64,000 bases of DNA, from contig CATKHK010000062.1 in NCBI GenBank assembly GCA_949751835.1, positions 62,001 to 126,000 of the forward strand, written 5' to 3'. The translations under genes were made by a program, and so were the position numbers. This document shows positions 36,445 through 46,664 of the stretch, piece after piece. Source of the stretch: Blepharisma japonicum (Eukaryota; Ciliophora; Heterotrichea; Heterotrichida; Blepharismidae). The notes under the pieces are model-generated. The model saw only the letters and a list, made by a program, of their open reading frames with translations, did not search any database and was not told where the DNA came from. Every line of letters begins with the position of its first letter. The stretch's first letter is position 1.

Positions 36445-38490
36445 ATGGTTGAACTAGCGTTTATTAGAAGAATGCAAGCACGTATTGACGATCTTTTTGA
36501 AAAACACTGCTATGAAAATGGCATAGCAATGTTAGAACGTTTTTCTGGGCTTATAAAAGATTATCCAGGACATCGAGATCTAATTTTTGAGCATATAAAA
36601 TCGATTTTATTTTTATGTTTAGAAATTGTGAAAAATATACCAGAAAATGAAACGTCCATATATTTGATTTCAAGCTGCTATAAAATTATCAAGCCTCATT
36701 CCATCCTAAATCTAAGCGAAATCTTTAATATCAAGCAAGTTTTGGGTAAACTTTACTATGAAAATCAAAAATTTATTAAGGCTGAGAAATTCTTCCAAGT
36801 ATCTATTAAATTGTCAAAAGAAATTTCTTTAACCTCAGAGATTTTGGAATTTTATCTTTTTTACAGTAAATTTAGCCTTGATTTTCAAAATAAAGTAAAA
36901 ATTTCGAGTAAGTACGCAAAAAAAGTCTTAAAAAACGCAAGCAAAATTAATGCAGATAGAATGACTATTGCTAATTTGCAAGAAAAAGCTCTAAAAATAA
37001 TAATCAAGATAGAAATTGGTGCTAAAAATAAAGAAAATATAATTAAGCTGCTTGATTATGCAAGAAAGCTGACATATATTAATACATCAAAGCTTATGAT
37101 ATGAGTAAACAAAAAAATTCAAGGGCTTGATTACTCAGATGTGATTACTTCTTCAATTTTAAATAAGCATAAAGCAATCCCAAAAGACAAATTCCCAAAT
37201 ACTGGAAGCAAATCCAAACTTTTGCTAAGTTATAAAGAATCACCATTGGACTCTCCCAAGTCTCCCAAGTCTCCTAAATCTCCTAAAACCATCCAAAGCA
37301 GAACTTTCAGATTAAGTTCACCAACTAACTTATCCAGGAGATCTTGTTTTTCGCCTGAGTCCACAAGAGTAACTTCTCCTGTAAATTTCAATTTCAAGCC
37401 TAAACTTCTATGCATTAATAACAAATCTACTAGAAATTCAAAACTTCAAAAGCAAATAATCGAAAAAGACCAAGACTCCACAAATAGTACTGTGTCTATC
37501 GAAACTAAACCAATAGAAATAAAGTCTGAAGAAGAAAACTCACCTATAACTCTGACGAGTGATAGCGAAAATACTAATAAAGATTCCTCGAAATTAATTA
37601 TAAAATTAGGCGAAGACACAGAAGAGCCAAAAAAATGCGAATCCCAGAATCTAAATGAGAATTTAGAAGAAAGTCATGTAGAAAACGAAGCAGAATTAAA
37701 AATAAAATTTGAAGGAAATAAAGAGATAAATAAAAATATTGAAACAAAGGCTAATGAAGACAAATTTAATGATATCACTAAAGTTTCAATTATGATCCAA
37801 TCATACGTAAGAAAATTGCTTGCCCAAAGAAAATTCAAAAGTGATCAATCAAAACGAAAAGGTTTTACTGGGTACATCGCATATGGGCGAAGGAAGTTCA
37901 ATGATATCCTTTATTTTGTTACCATAACATATCAAGGATTTGATAATCAGAATTTACGAAAAATCTGTGGAGTACTAGCCAGAAATGTTGATAAAATAAA
38001 TATTATTGTCGATGCATATCCTCTAGTATCTGGGGTAAAAAAGCCAAAATTCAGTTGCTATTCTACAGAAGAAATCACAGAATTACTTGGTGTTTGGGAC
38101 TTTGAATTTTTAAAAAGTTCTTTACAGCCTGTATTATTGGATCGCATTAAAATTATAAATGACCGTGTTGACTTTTTTGCTCCTGAAAAAGTAAGTGATC
38201 CATTGAAAAGGTTGATTTATAGAGGAAAAGGCAAATTGGGGACTAGTAATTATTATAATATTCGGATCCACGAAATTATACAAGGATCGGTAAAAGGATA
38301 TGTAATAGCAGCATTTACATTAAATCAAAAAATGGAAAAACTATTGGATATGCATGAATTAATTGAAATGTTTGAGACAAGCCAAGAAAACATTATATTA
38401 AATAAAGTGCATGAAATAATCTCTTTATTGGCAGTAGAAAACAATAAATTAGTCATAAAAAACGTAAAACCAGGAACTTGTGTAAAATAA
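36445..38490 (+). CDS. IQ-motif protein with TPR-like N terminus, 681 aa
   Basis: No named family. ATG 36445, UGA (Trp) at 37102-37104, UAA at 38488-38490. Residues 1-220 are helical and TPR-like, including YYENQKFIKAEKFFQ. Residues ~230-440 are Ser/Pro/Glu-rich and disordered, with four tandem SPK triplets. At ~448-470 there is an IQ motif (IMIQSYVRKLLAQRKFK), a likely calmodulin-binding site. The last ~200 residues look folded and contain two similar beta-rich stretches. A Ca2+/calmodulin-linked scaffold is the simplest reading. Another unknown protein in this window (51725-52657) also has a TPR-like unit of similar style. Confidence 0.78.
37252..37287 (+). repeat. Four tandem 9-base units encoding Ser-Pro-Lys
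   Basis: Units TCTCCCAAG (twice) then TCTCCTAAA (twice) lie in frame inside the IQ-motif gene and encode SPKSPKSPKSPK, a proline-directed kinase type site array. Two sub-variants suggest pairwise duplication. Confidence 0.85.
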
Positions 38491-38549
38491 ATAACAATTT
38501 TTGCCTTAATAGGGATTTTTTTAAGTATTAAATTAAAGAATAATTAATT

Positions 38550-40217
38550 TTAAATGCGGGTTCTAGGCTCCCCATGATCGTCAACATTTTTTCCAACTTT
38601 TTGTTTTCCATCAGCAGAATCGGTAGCCAACCTTTTAGCTAATTCTGGATCAATTCCCCTTAAATTCTGCTGATTGGAAGCCTCCCATTGTTCGTATATT
38701 GCTCGATCACAAGGACAATTTGTTTTCTGTGCTTGCCACGAGAGCAGAGCCAAAATCATAATATTCCCAATTTCCCAAGCAATTTTTCTGCTTAAATGCT
38801 GTTGATTTAGCAGAGGCAAAATATTATCTACCCTTTGCATTAAATGATTGGCCCCCAAACTTTCCAGAGTTTTCCTAAAATAGGATAAATTTGCATCTCT
38901 TAATGTAGCTATAGCCCTTAGTACATCTAAACTTAGTACATTTGTGGTGCCTTCCCATATTGCATATACTTGAGAATCCCTCAAAATGCTTGCAATATTT
39001 GAATTTTCCATATACCCAACCCCTCCTATGCATTCAATAGCTTCACTAGCAATTTCGACAGCCTTTTTAGCCGTATAAAGCTTTACCACAGGGGTAATAA
39101 GTCTTAGCGTTGCTTTTTCCCAATTATTTGCAGTATTTCTTTCTATTTTTTCAAGCAGATTTCATGCATAAATAGTCAAAATTAAGCATCCTCTGAAGCT
39201 TAATTCCATTTCGCTTAGCGTAGACTGATGTAATGGATATTCAATAACAGGTTTTTTAAATGCAGATCTTCTATATGCGTAATCTCTTGATATTGCAATT
39301 GATCTTCTCATAGACGCAACTGCTCCTATACTGTTATAAAGTCGGGTAATATTAATTAAATGAGCGATGTATTTTACACCTTGCCCAATTGGGGATACTA
39401 GTTTTGCCTTACATCCATCAAGAATCATTTCAGCAGTTGGCAGCTGTTTTGTTCCCATTTTTTCTTTAAGTCTTACAATTTTTATTCCATTGAGTTCTCC
39501 AGCTTCGTTTCTTAATTTTAAATAAAATAAGGACAACTTAGAATCAACTCTTGCAAGGGCAAAAGCAGCATCAGCAGTTGTAGCAGATGTGAACCATTTA
39601 TAGCCATAAAGTTTATAACAGTCTGCATTTTCATGCACAGCATAAGTCCTAGTTCCATTTGATACATCAGATCCTCCATTTTTTTCAGTCATCCACTGTC
39701 CACAAGTCCAAAACTCATCAGGATTATTACTAGTCAGCCTTGTATAAGCTTCCCTTAGATCAGGGTCTTCTTTAGTTTTCAGAAGCTCTCTGCTTAAAAA
39801 TGCAGCCCCATCAGTCATAGCTAAAGGACATAAAAAAAGTCCTGACGAAGGACTAAATAAATAAAGCTTGGCAAACTGAAGAAGTCTATGATGAATAATA
39901 TTACTATATCCATGCTTTATCAAGCTTTCCTCAGCGCTTACTTTCTGCATAAATCCCCAAGCCGGATTTGTATAAATTTTATCCACCCTTCTTCCCCAGG
40001 CGTCAAACTGTTCAAAAACAGGTGGAAATTTTTCACATAAAAGGTGGTTTTCATAAATATCTCCCACAACTCTTTTGCCGAACCTTATTAATTCTCCTGA
40101 ATGCCTCTTCAGCTCATCTCCCATAAAACTAGTCAAATATGAAACCAGGGCTGAGTCTTCTAAATATTGGTTTCCTAGCCTAGGGCCTTCTTGTGAGTAA
40201 TTAATATCTTCCACCAT
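38550..40217 (-). CDS. AidB-like acyl-CoA dehydrogenase family protein, 555 aa
   Basis: Flavoprotein of the acyl-CoA dehydrogenase superfamily. ATG 40215-40217, UGA (Trp) at 39162-39164, UAA 38550-38552. FAD and substrate-binding signatures: GQWMTEKNGGSDVS (~residue 170), RRSAFKKPVIEYPLHQ (~330), AIECIGGVGYMENSNI and RDSQVYAIWEGTTNVL (~400-440). The MTEKxGGSDV wording, an N-terminal extension before the dehydrogenase core, and the length (E. coli AidB is 541) place it nearest AidB. AidB in bacteria belongs to the alkylation response and its dehydrogenase activity is weak; the ciliate protein's substrate is unknown. It sits 29 bases upstream of the SSRP1 gene's end on the same strand. Confidence 0.88.
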
Positions 40218-40246
40218 TCTTATAATATGGTTACTTATTAATCTAA

Positions 40247-41350
40247 TTATGCATCAGAATCAGAGGCTTCAAAGCTGTCATCTTCGGACTCGTCTTCAAT
40301 TTCCATGTTTTCTCCTTCTGACGACAGTATTTGTTCCTTTTGCAAGTCTTCTTCTTCCTCGAGGTTCCTGATGGGGATTTTCTTCTTTTCTAAAAAGCTG
40401 AACAGGTTTTTATATTCTTGACGGTCGACTCCAGTGAATTGGAAACTTCCTGTCTTTGTGGTCACGTTTAGGTCAAAGGACCTGTTTGTGGACATAGAGT
40501 GCTCGCTGACTCTAGCGAATTCTATGAAGCGGATATCTTCAAATCTGATATAAATAACTGGTTTTGATATAAAAATAAAGCTTTTTTGAAGAGGGTACAA
40601 ATGCCCTTCACTTGCTCTGACTGAGCATTTTATTGCGTGGGTGTCGTTGAAGCTTCTGAAAGTTCCTGGAATAATTATATTTATTTTCACCATTGCTTTG
40701 AACAGTCTAGAAATCACATCAAATGCTTTTCCTTCAATTGTAGGGGTCAAGTCTTCACCGAAATTTTTCTTAATTTCTTCAGGGGCCAAGTTTAAGCTGA
40801 CGCTTTCTTCTTGTTCTTTATTGAACTGTAAAACCACGAATGGGTATAAAGTGTTTCCTTGTCTAATTGGTGGCTCCAACCCAATTACAATGGCTACATG
40901 GATTCCGTCAGGCTTTGGAAGCAGAAAAGCCCTGGTCACGTTTTTGTACATAATCTTATAGTTGTGGGTTTTCCCATGAAGCCTCATAAAGGTATGGAAC
41001 ATGTCTAAAGAGCATTTTCCTCTTGGCACAATCATCGGCAGATCATACAATGTTACAATTGCGTCTCCTGAGTAGGCTCTCAGATCAGCACGGTCACTTA
41101 TTTCTTTTGCAATTTTTTCACAAGAATCTGGGTCAGGGACATAAAGCCTCATTTCACAAAGAATGTCGTCTTCCATGGTATCGTCCTGTTGGAATTCTAA
41201 AGCCACCTCATTTTTCCCTGGAATTGCACAGTTTGCTATATCTTTGTAGTTGATTGTGAAACAAGGCTGGGTGTCAACTGAGAAGTCGAGACCAGTATCT
41301 GTAGTGTTCAAGTCACCCCAACTCCAGCCTTTAGTAGATAATTCTGCCAT
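40247..41350 (-). CDS. SSRP1: FACT complex subunit SSRP1/Pob3, short N terminus and no HMG box, 367 aa
   Basis: FACT is the histone chaperone that loosens nucleosomes for RNA and DNA polymerases. The protein begins MAELSTKGWSWGDLN, which aligns with the point (KGWNWG) after the ~100-residue N-terminal PH domain of other SSRP1 proteins; an in-frame UAA lies at 41354-41356, four bases before the ATG, so that domain is really absent from this frame. The structure-specific recognition core is complete: GKNEVALEF, HGKTHNYKI, LEPPIRQGNTLYPF, then the Pob3-type tandem PH (FRSFNDTHAIKCSVRASEGH, RSFDLNV) and an acidic tail (EDESEDDSFE). It lacks an HMG box, like yeast Pob3. No UGA codons. An E2F-like site lies 9 bases ahead of the ATG. 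Confidence 0.92.
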   Translation of the reverse strand: MAELSTKGWSWGDLNTTDTGLDFSVDTQPCFTINYKDIANCAIPGKNEVALEFQQDDTMEDDILCEMRLYVPDPDSCEKIAKEISDRADLRAYSGDAIVTLYDLPMIVPRGKCSLDMFHTFMRLHGKTHNYKIMYKNVTRAFLLPKPDGIHVAIVIGLEPPIRQGNTLYPFVVLQFNKEQEESVSLNLAPEEIKKNFGEDLTPTIEGKAFDVISRLFKAMVKINIIIPGTFRSFNDTHAIKCSVRASEGHLYPLQKSFIFISKPVIYIRFEDIRFIEFARVSEHSMSTNRSFDLNVTTKTGSFQFTGVDRQEYKNLFSFLEKKKIPIRNLEEEEDLQKEQILSSEGENMEIEDESEDDSFEASDSDA

Positions 41351-41359
41351 TATTTATTA

Positions 41360-41368
41360 CGCGCCATT
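41360..41368 (-). promoter_or_regulatory. E2F-like element ahead of SSRP1 gene
   Basis: Reads AATGGCGCG on the gene's strand, 9 bases upstream of the ATG, the same distance as in the condensin gene. Only the two 5' bases depart from TTTGGCGCG. Function inferred from position and likeness. Confidence 0.45.
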
Positions 41369-41440
41369 TCTCTTTGACCTCAATTCTGTCAGGAGAGGGA
41401 CTGAGAGATATTAGTTAAATAAACTAAAATAATTAATAGT

Positions 41441-43159
41441 TTATGGATTGGCTAAAACAGATACAATTTCATAAAGATCAAGAAAATCAGGTCGCGATTT
41501 CTCATCAACAGTCAGCATTGGGCGTAAGATTTTCTTTATTTTTTCGCTATAAGGAATTTTATCGATTTCATCACTAAGCCTCTGCTCTAAGTTATTAGAA
41601 CGATCATTTAAGCCGGTAGGCTGTCGTAAGCTTGCCATGTGGAAAAATGTGAGACCTAAAGAATAAACATCTGATTTAAATCTGTTATGTCGAACTATCG
41701 CATTAGGATTTGAGCCTCTGTAATAATCCAAATAGGCTTCCAGCTGTAGAGGGCTAAAGTATGGCACAGTTCCACCAAGCTTAAACGTCTTTGTTGTTTC
41801 TTTAGAAATTTTAAAAGTATCATGTGTTGCAATTCCAAAATCAATGATTTTGATTTTACGTTCTCTCGTAAAAGCAAAATTCGGTGGTTTAATATCTGAA
41901 TGCCCTATATTCTTACCTTGCATTTGTCAAAAGGCTTCTATCAAAGATTTAAATATATCTATTAGTTCTTCTTCGTCCCAAAATGATCCTGATTTCGCCC
42001 TTTCTTCAATTTCTTTACCCAAATCCCCTCCTTCACAGTTTTCCATCACTATCAAATTATTGAAATATTCCCCTTTATTATCCAAAAGCGTAGCATAAAC
42101 TTTGCAAATATTAGGATGGTCTAGTTCTTTCATTATGAAAACTTCTCTGATAACATAATTGAATTCATCTTGATTTTTACAGTAATTTACTTTGACTGCA
42201 ACTTTTAGGTTTTGAAGACTTTTGATTACCCCTAAATGGATTTCGACTTTTTGATTATCGCTTTGGTATATTAATTTTTCAAAAGAAATATCAGATACTT
42301 TTATTCCTCGAGTAATTATATCCGTAGCAGATGACTGCTGAGGGGTAGCTGGGGCTGGAATTGGTGATTGCCCTCTTCGCAATTCTGGGATCTGTTGTCT
42401 GGGGCTTTGAAGATTTTTCCCATTTTGTGCTTGCATTCGTGGACTTATAGGTGATTTTGGCCTTGAACTTATCAGCTGACTACTTTCATTTTGTGCTCTC
42501 ATTGGTGGAATCATAGGTATTTGTCTTCTTAAATCTATTTGTTGAGTTGGTTGATTTTGCACTTGCAATTGAGACCTCCGAGGAGATAAAGGGATTCCTG
42601 GCTGCTTTTGTGGTGCCTGAGGAAACCTAGGAATATTTGCTTGTGCAGAACTGATAGGTGGAGATTCACGCAAAAGTTCTTGAGATCCTGATCTATACAC
42701 ATTTGGATCATTTCTGCTTGGAATATTTACAACCCATCCTGAATCAGATTTTTGCCTTAACATATTTGGAGGATCACTTGGAATTGTTTCATTTGGTGGT
42801 CCAATCAGTTCTATATCGAGCTTCACTCATCCAGTCCTTTTATTATTTCAAGAAATTGGATATTTATCGCTTTCTCTACCTTTTTCAAGAACATTTCTCA
42901 GACCAATTACACCTTCGCCAATAATTTGACTAGATAAGATGCCTTTTTCAATGATCCTGACCATTAAAACGCCTCCGTCCTTTTGTGGGAATTCGAATGT
43001 TTCACTTCATAGTGGAGAATATCCAGGAATTATAGATGAATCCTTGACATTTGAGCCTAAACTTAGAGTAGCATATGTTTTTATACCTAAAATGTTTTTC
43101 TTGATTATTTCGCCTTCAACGAGTCTGACCTTAAGGGTTCCTTGATTTGAGCTTTGCAT
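41441..43159 (-). CDS. C2-domain protein kinase, 572 aa
   Basis: Starts at ATG 43157-43159; UGA codons (for example near 43010 and at 42827-42829 and 41924-41926) are Trp. Residues 1-115 form a C2 domain (LKVRLVEGEIIK, YATLSLGSNVKDSS, PGYSPLWSETFEFP, GVIGLRNVL), a Ca2+/phospholipid module. Residues ~150-280 are Pro/Gln/Ser-rich with repeated RMQAQN/RAQN and SPR units. The kinase domain (~286-570) has VAVKV (lysine), IREVFIMKELDHPNI, HSDIKPPN (catalytic loop, D422), DFG (D440) and SDVYSLGLTFFHM. The usual Gly-rich loop is not recognisable and the HRD motif reads HSD, but Asp, Asn and DFG remain, so it may be active. Stop UAA. Divergent from the EF-hand gene. Confidence 0.9.
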
Positions 43160-43372
43160 AGTAATTATATAATTTCTTGATTATATTATTTATTTATGGA
43201 GAAACTTTGTGATTGACCAATTTGCTATTTTTAAAGAAATTATTTCATTAATAATGACTTGACATTAAAAAATCTTAGAAATATAATTTGTTAAATTTCT
43301 TATATGAGCTAAAGAATTTAAATTCTAAGCATCTTAAAAGAGTTCTTATAATCATAAAAAATATAAGATAAG

Positions 43373-43672
43373 ATGGCATCAAGGAAGGACATTGAACAAA
43401 TTTTAACTGATCAAGACCAACTAAATAAACTTGTATTTGTAGCGATGAAGACAATAGACACCAATGATTCAGGAACATTAGATCCTGATGAGTTGGGAAA
43501 TATTATGAGACAAGTTGCGATTGATGTCGGTGATACTCCTCCCAGCGATAGTGATGTTCTCGAAGTTTTCGAGGAATTGGACAAGAATAAGGATGGATAT
43601 ATTGATTTTGATGAATTTAAAGATCTGATAGTAAGGGTTTTGAACAATATTTTAGGTTCAGGAATCACTTAG
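43373..43672 (+). CDS. Small two-EF-hand calcium-binding protein, 99 aa
   Basis: ATG 43373, UAG stop. Two canonical 12-residue EF loops: D29-TNDSGTLDPDE40 and D70-KNKDGYIDFDE81, each with acidic residues at positions 1, 9 and 12 and Gly at 6. The layout (about 30 N-terminal residues, 29-residue linker between loops) suits a small calmodulin-like or centrin-half protein. It should bind two Ca2+. Its partner is unknown. It faces away from the C2 kinase gene across ~210 bases, which suggests but does not show joint Ca2+ signalling. Confidence 0.9.
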   Translation: MASRKDIEQILTDQDQLNKLVFVAMKTIDTNDSGTLDPDELGNIMRQVAIDVGDTPPSDSDVLEVFEELDKNKDGYIDFDEFKDLIVRVLNNILGSGIT

Positions 43673-43729
43673 TTTATATATTTTCATTAATTTAATTGAA
43701 TATCAAATTCTCAAGATTATACTCTTAAT

Positions 43730-44110
43730 ATGGAAAACAAGCCATCTGGAAGAGCAAATGCCAAAGGCAAGAGTAAAGAAGACAGTTTTCAAACTTCTGC
43801 AGTCGATCAATATCAACGATGTATCACTGACAGCCCTGGCATTATTGAATACAAGCAGCGCCCAGATTTAACAATTGATGAAATCGCAGAACTTAGGTGT
43901 AAACCTTTGGCTTGCCAAGTCCAAATGTGCATGTCAGTTCCTCACAAGCAGGCTTCACAAAGAGACATTTTCACAGGCATGCCCGTTAATTTTAACAGTG
44001 AATGTGAAAACCATAAAAGAGCTTTTTATGAGTGTATTGAAAAAGAAAGAGAATTGGTATTAGAAAAGATTAAACAGAACATTTCTGTGGAAGAAATACT
44101 AAAAAGTTAA
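43730..44110 (+). CDS. Twin-CX9C (CHCH-type) protein, 126 aa
   Basis: ATG 43730, UAA stop, no UGA. Two cysteine pairs with exact CX9C spacing, C57-x9-C67 and C92-x9-C102, plus C31 and C62. Twin CX9C proteins fold as disulphide-bonded helical hairpins in the mitochondrial intermembrane space and act as respiratory-complex subunits or assembly factors. The N-terminal 40 residues are hydrophilic and the protein has no presequence, as is usual for Mia40 substrates. The linker of 24 residues between pairs is longer than in most members. The specific member is not recognised. Confidence 0.78.
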   Translation: MENKPSGRANAKGKSKEDSFQTSAVDQYQRCITDSPGIIEYKQRPDLTIDEIAELRCKPLACQVQMCMSVPHKQASQRDIFTGMPVNFNSECENHKRAFYECIEKERELVLEKIKQNISVEEILKS

Positions 44111-44124
44111 TTAGAATTATTCAA

Positions 44125-45672
44125 TTAGTTTGTATCAAGTCTATTTGTACTGGCTGATGTAAAAAATCTAGACATGCCTGTTGAAGAAAGTTTTGACCTA
44201 GAGCTTAACGCTTTTGAGAGGGTATTTTCTGCTTGGATTTTAGGGGTTAAAGATCATCCAAAGCGCTTTTGAGATAGGGTGTTAGGGGTCGACAAACTTC
44301 CATCAAACTGGGTATCAATTGCAAGCTTCAAGCTGCCTCTTTTTTTCTTCTTACGGTATGGGTCATTTATCGGAGAAATTACTGTACATCTCATCAAGGG
44401 TCTGAGTTTAAAAAAATCCTCGCTTAATGTACCGACTGACGGAGTAGGCTCAAATAAAACGTTGATCCCATTTTTTTCTTTAAGATTTTCATAGTATTCA
44501 TTCATTCTTGAAGAAAGACGGTTTGCATATACAGATTTTTCAATTGAAGAAATTTTTAGTTTTGATTCCAAATTTTGTTTTCTTTCTTCAGAAATAATTT
44601 TCACTTTTTTAAATACTAAAGGGGCAGCTTCGTTATCCATTTGGATTTCTCTGACAAAAATTTTATTTGCAAAAATAAACCACATTTTGCCATTTTCATC
44701 TGAAACAAACTCAGCCTGCATTTTAAGAAGCTCAAAATGAGTGTGAATAGCTAAAAAATAAGCAATTCTTTGGCAAATTAATTTGCAGTATTCTAACTGA
44801 TTTTCATTTTGCAGCCGATCTTCTAACTCAGGATTTTCTGTAACTCCTGCATTTTTCAATTCCCCAATTGCATGAATATCCTCCTTTTTATGAGAATAAT
44901 AAGTGAAAAGCACCGATTCACCTATTCCATTTCTACATTTCAAAGCAGTTTGCAGATAAGAAATATGTTTTCAATAGTTAACCCCAGGATTTTCATAAAT
45001 TATTTGAAAAATCTCATTTTCGTCCATAACTTTAATAGGACCTTCTTCATCTCTGGGGTGAAGATTTTGAGAAAAATTGTCTTTATCGCCTATGAAATAT
45101 CTCGCGCACATGATCTCATTGCGATGATCTGAAGGATTAGGCTTGCTGCTTATTATTGTTCTCTGTCGCCTCCCAACACCTCCGCCTCCTCCTACAGTTT
45201 CTCTTTTTCTGAATTTTACTACATTTGCAAAATTTTTGATCATTTCTTGCACTTTTAACTTGTCAGCTGATTTTATGAATTTTAATGTTTTATCTCGGCT
45301 TGGAGATAAAATAAAGGCAGGTTTGCCTTGCTTGAAGGCTGCGGTTTCAGGGATATTTATCCGAATACCTTTATCAAGAGAGGCTTCACCAAGTTTTTCA
45401 GCAAGCCAAATAAAGCTTTTTTGGAGTCCATATACCATTAGATCAGAATCTTCTATTGAGAATTGAGGGGCAGTTTTAATTTTTCCTTTTGATTGTAAAA
45501 AACATACACTGCAGCTGCAAGAATAAGGAGGCAAAGATTGATCGAATTGAAATCCACCTTTGGTAATTGTAGAGAAAGCATTTTCTTCGTCCACAATATC
45601 ATAGATATGGTCAGCATTTCGAATTAGAGGAAGACGAAGCTCTAAATCATCTTCGGTTAAATTTGTATGCAT
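44125..45672 (-). CDS. Hypothetical protein, 515 aa
   Basis: Not recognised. ATG 45670-45672, UGA (Trp) at 44971-44973 and 44254-44256, UAA at 44125-44127, 14 bases from the stop of the convergent CX9C gene. Features seen: a cysteine cluster C-S-C-S-V-C near residue 51, a run of five Gly followed by a basic stretch (GGGGGVGRRQRT) near residue 170, a helical hydrophobic region around 280-320 (CQRIAYFLAIHTHFELLKM) followed by a beta-like FVSDENGKMWFIFANKIFVRE, and a basic patch RKKKKRG near 450. The two folded halves suggest a conserved ciliate protein; no function can be given. Confidence 0.72.
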
Positions 45673-45715
45673 ATTAATATATTTTAAAAAGTTTTAAGCA
45701 AAATGAACATAATAT

Positions 45716-46306
45716 TTACAAAAATTCACCAACTTCTCTTGCCATACCACCTGTTAATCTGCCAAATGAAGTGCCTTTATCTCTTAGCCTCTTATAAGCC
45801 CATAAAAATTTTCGAATTTCATATCCTCTCATGTCAGAAAAATATTTCTCACGCAGAAAATTTTTAATTTGCACTAATTTTCCTATTTTTGAGTTCACAT
45901 TTTCACAGCCCAGCTGCGTTCCTGGGACTTGCTTATGTTTAATCAAATAGCAGCACATATAATAAGGGGTCTTGAAATAATAAAGAGATTCTGCATGGCA
46001 ATCTGCTCCCATTTCTCATAGCCATTTAACTACATTAAAATGCCCATTGATAGTTGCTAGATGTATTGCTGCTTGCCCATCAAAATTGCAAATATCAAGA
46101 TCAATGTTAAGGTTTGCATAAATTCATTGAGCAAGGTTTAATTTTCCCATATAGCAAGCAACATGGAGGATGTTGCTTCCTAAAGTGTCAACTGGATCTA
46201 AAGGGTCATGTTTCATTTCAGTCATTAGTTTATTTAGAAGCAAAATATCGTCTCTCTCAATTGCTGATATGATCCGAAACTTTTTACCAAACTGCTTTTT
46301 TAGCAT
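45716..46306 (-). CDS. Ankyrin-repeat protein, 196 aa
   Basis: ATG 46304-46306, UGA codons (46124-46126 and nearby) read as Trp, UAA 45716-45718. Two or three ankyrin repeats in the first ~110 residues: DTLGSNILHVACYMGKLNLA, then DGQAAIHLATINGHFNVVKW followed by GADCHAES. The C-terminal ~80 residues are basic and helical, with no repeat. Ankyrin repeats mediate protein binding; partner unknown. It is on the same strand as, and 43 bases upstream of, the start of the unknown 515-residue protein. Confidence 0.85.
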
Positions 46307-46664
46307 TTTTATTTAATTAATTGAGAAATTTTAGTCTTAATTAATGATATATTAATGAATTTTTGATTTTGTGCTTCAGCTTTATATAAAAGCTAGTTAA
46401 ATTATTTTATCTTTCTTAAGATAAAGCTATGGCAGTTATATCTATTAATTTATAATAAAAAACACTCTCAAAGTTTTAAAGGACACATAATCTTCATTAT
46501 TTAATCAGAAATAAATAAAATTATTAAATCTTAGACCCCCATTTCAAAGCAGTCAGGAAATTCAGCCTTTACTTTTAAGTGAATTCTAAGCATAACAGTC
46601 TAAATTGATTTTAATATAGATAGTCCATTTACCGGGAATTCTCATTTGGCGGGTTATAATAAAA
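46307..46664. other. Intergenic region upstream of PCNA
   Basis: 358 bases between divergent genes. It ends in a GC-richer block (46630-46655) with the E2F-like site. On the minus strand near 46520-46590 a 20-codon frame (MLRIHLKVKAEFPDCF) looks protein-like but stops at once and is not supported as a gene. Confidence 0.5.
46645..46653 (+). promoter_or_regulatory. E2F-like element ahead of PCNA
   Basis: Reads TTTGGCGGG on the gene's strand, 11 bases upstream of the PCNA ATG. PCNA is a classical E2F target in animals and plants. The motif match and position are seen; binding by an E2F/DP protein is inferred. Confidence 0.55.

Noticed and set aside
46520-46590. Minus-strand MLRIHLKVKAEFPDCF frame upstream of PCNA
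   Set aside because: Looks protein-like at its start but stops after about 20 codons and no frame or plausible intron extends it.
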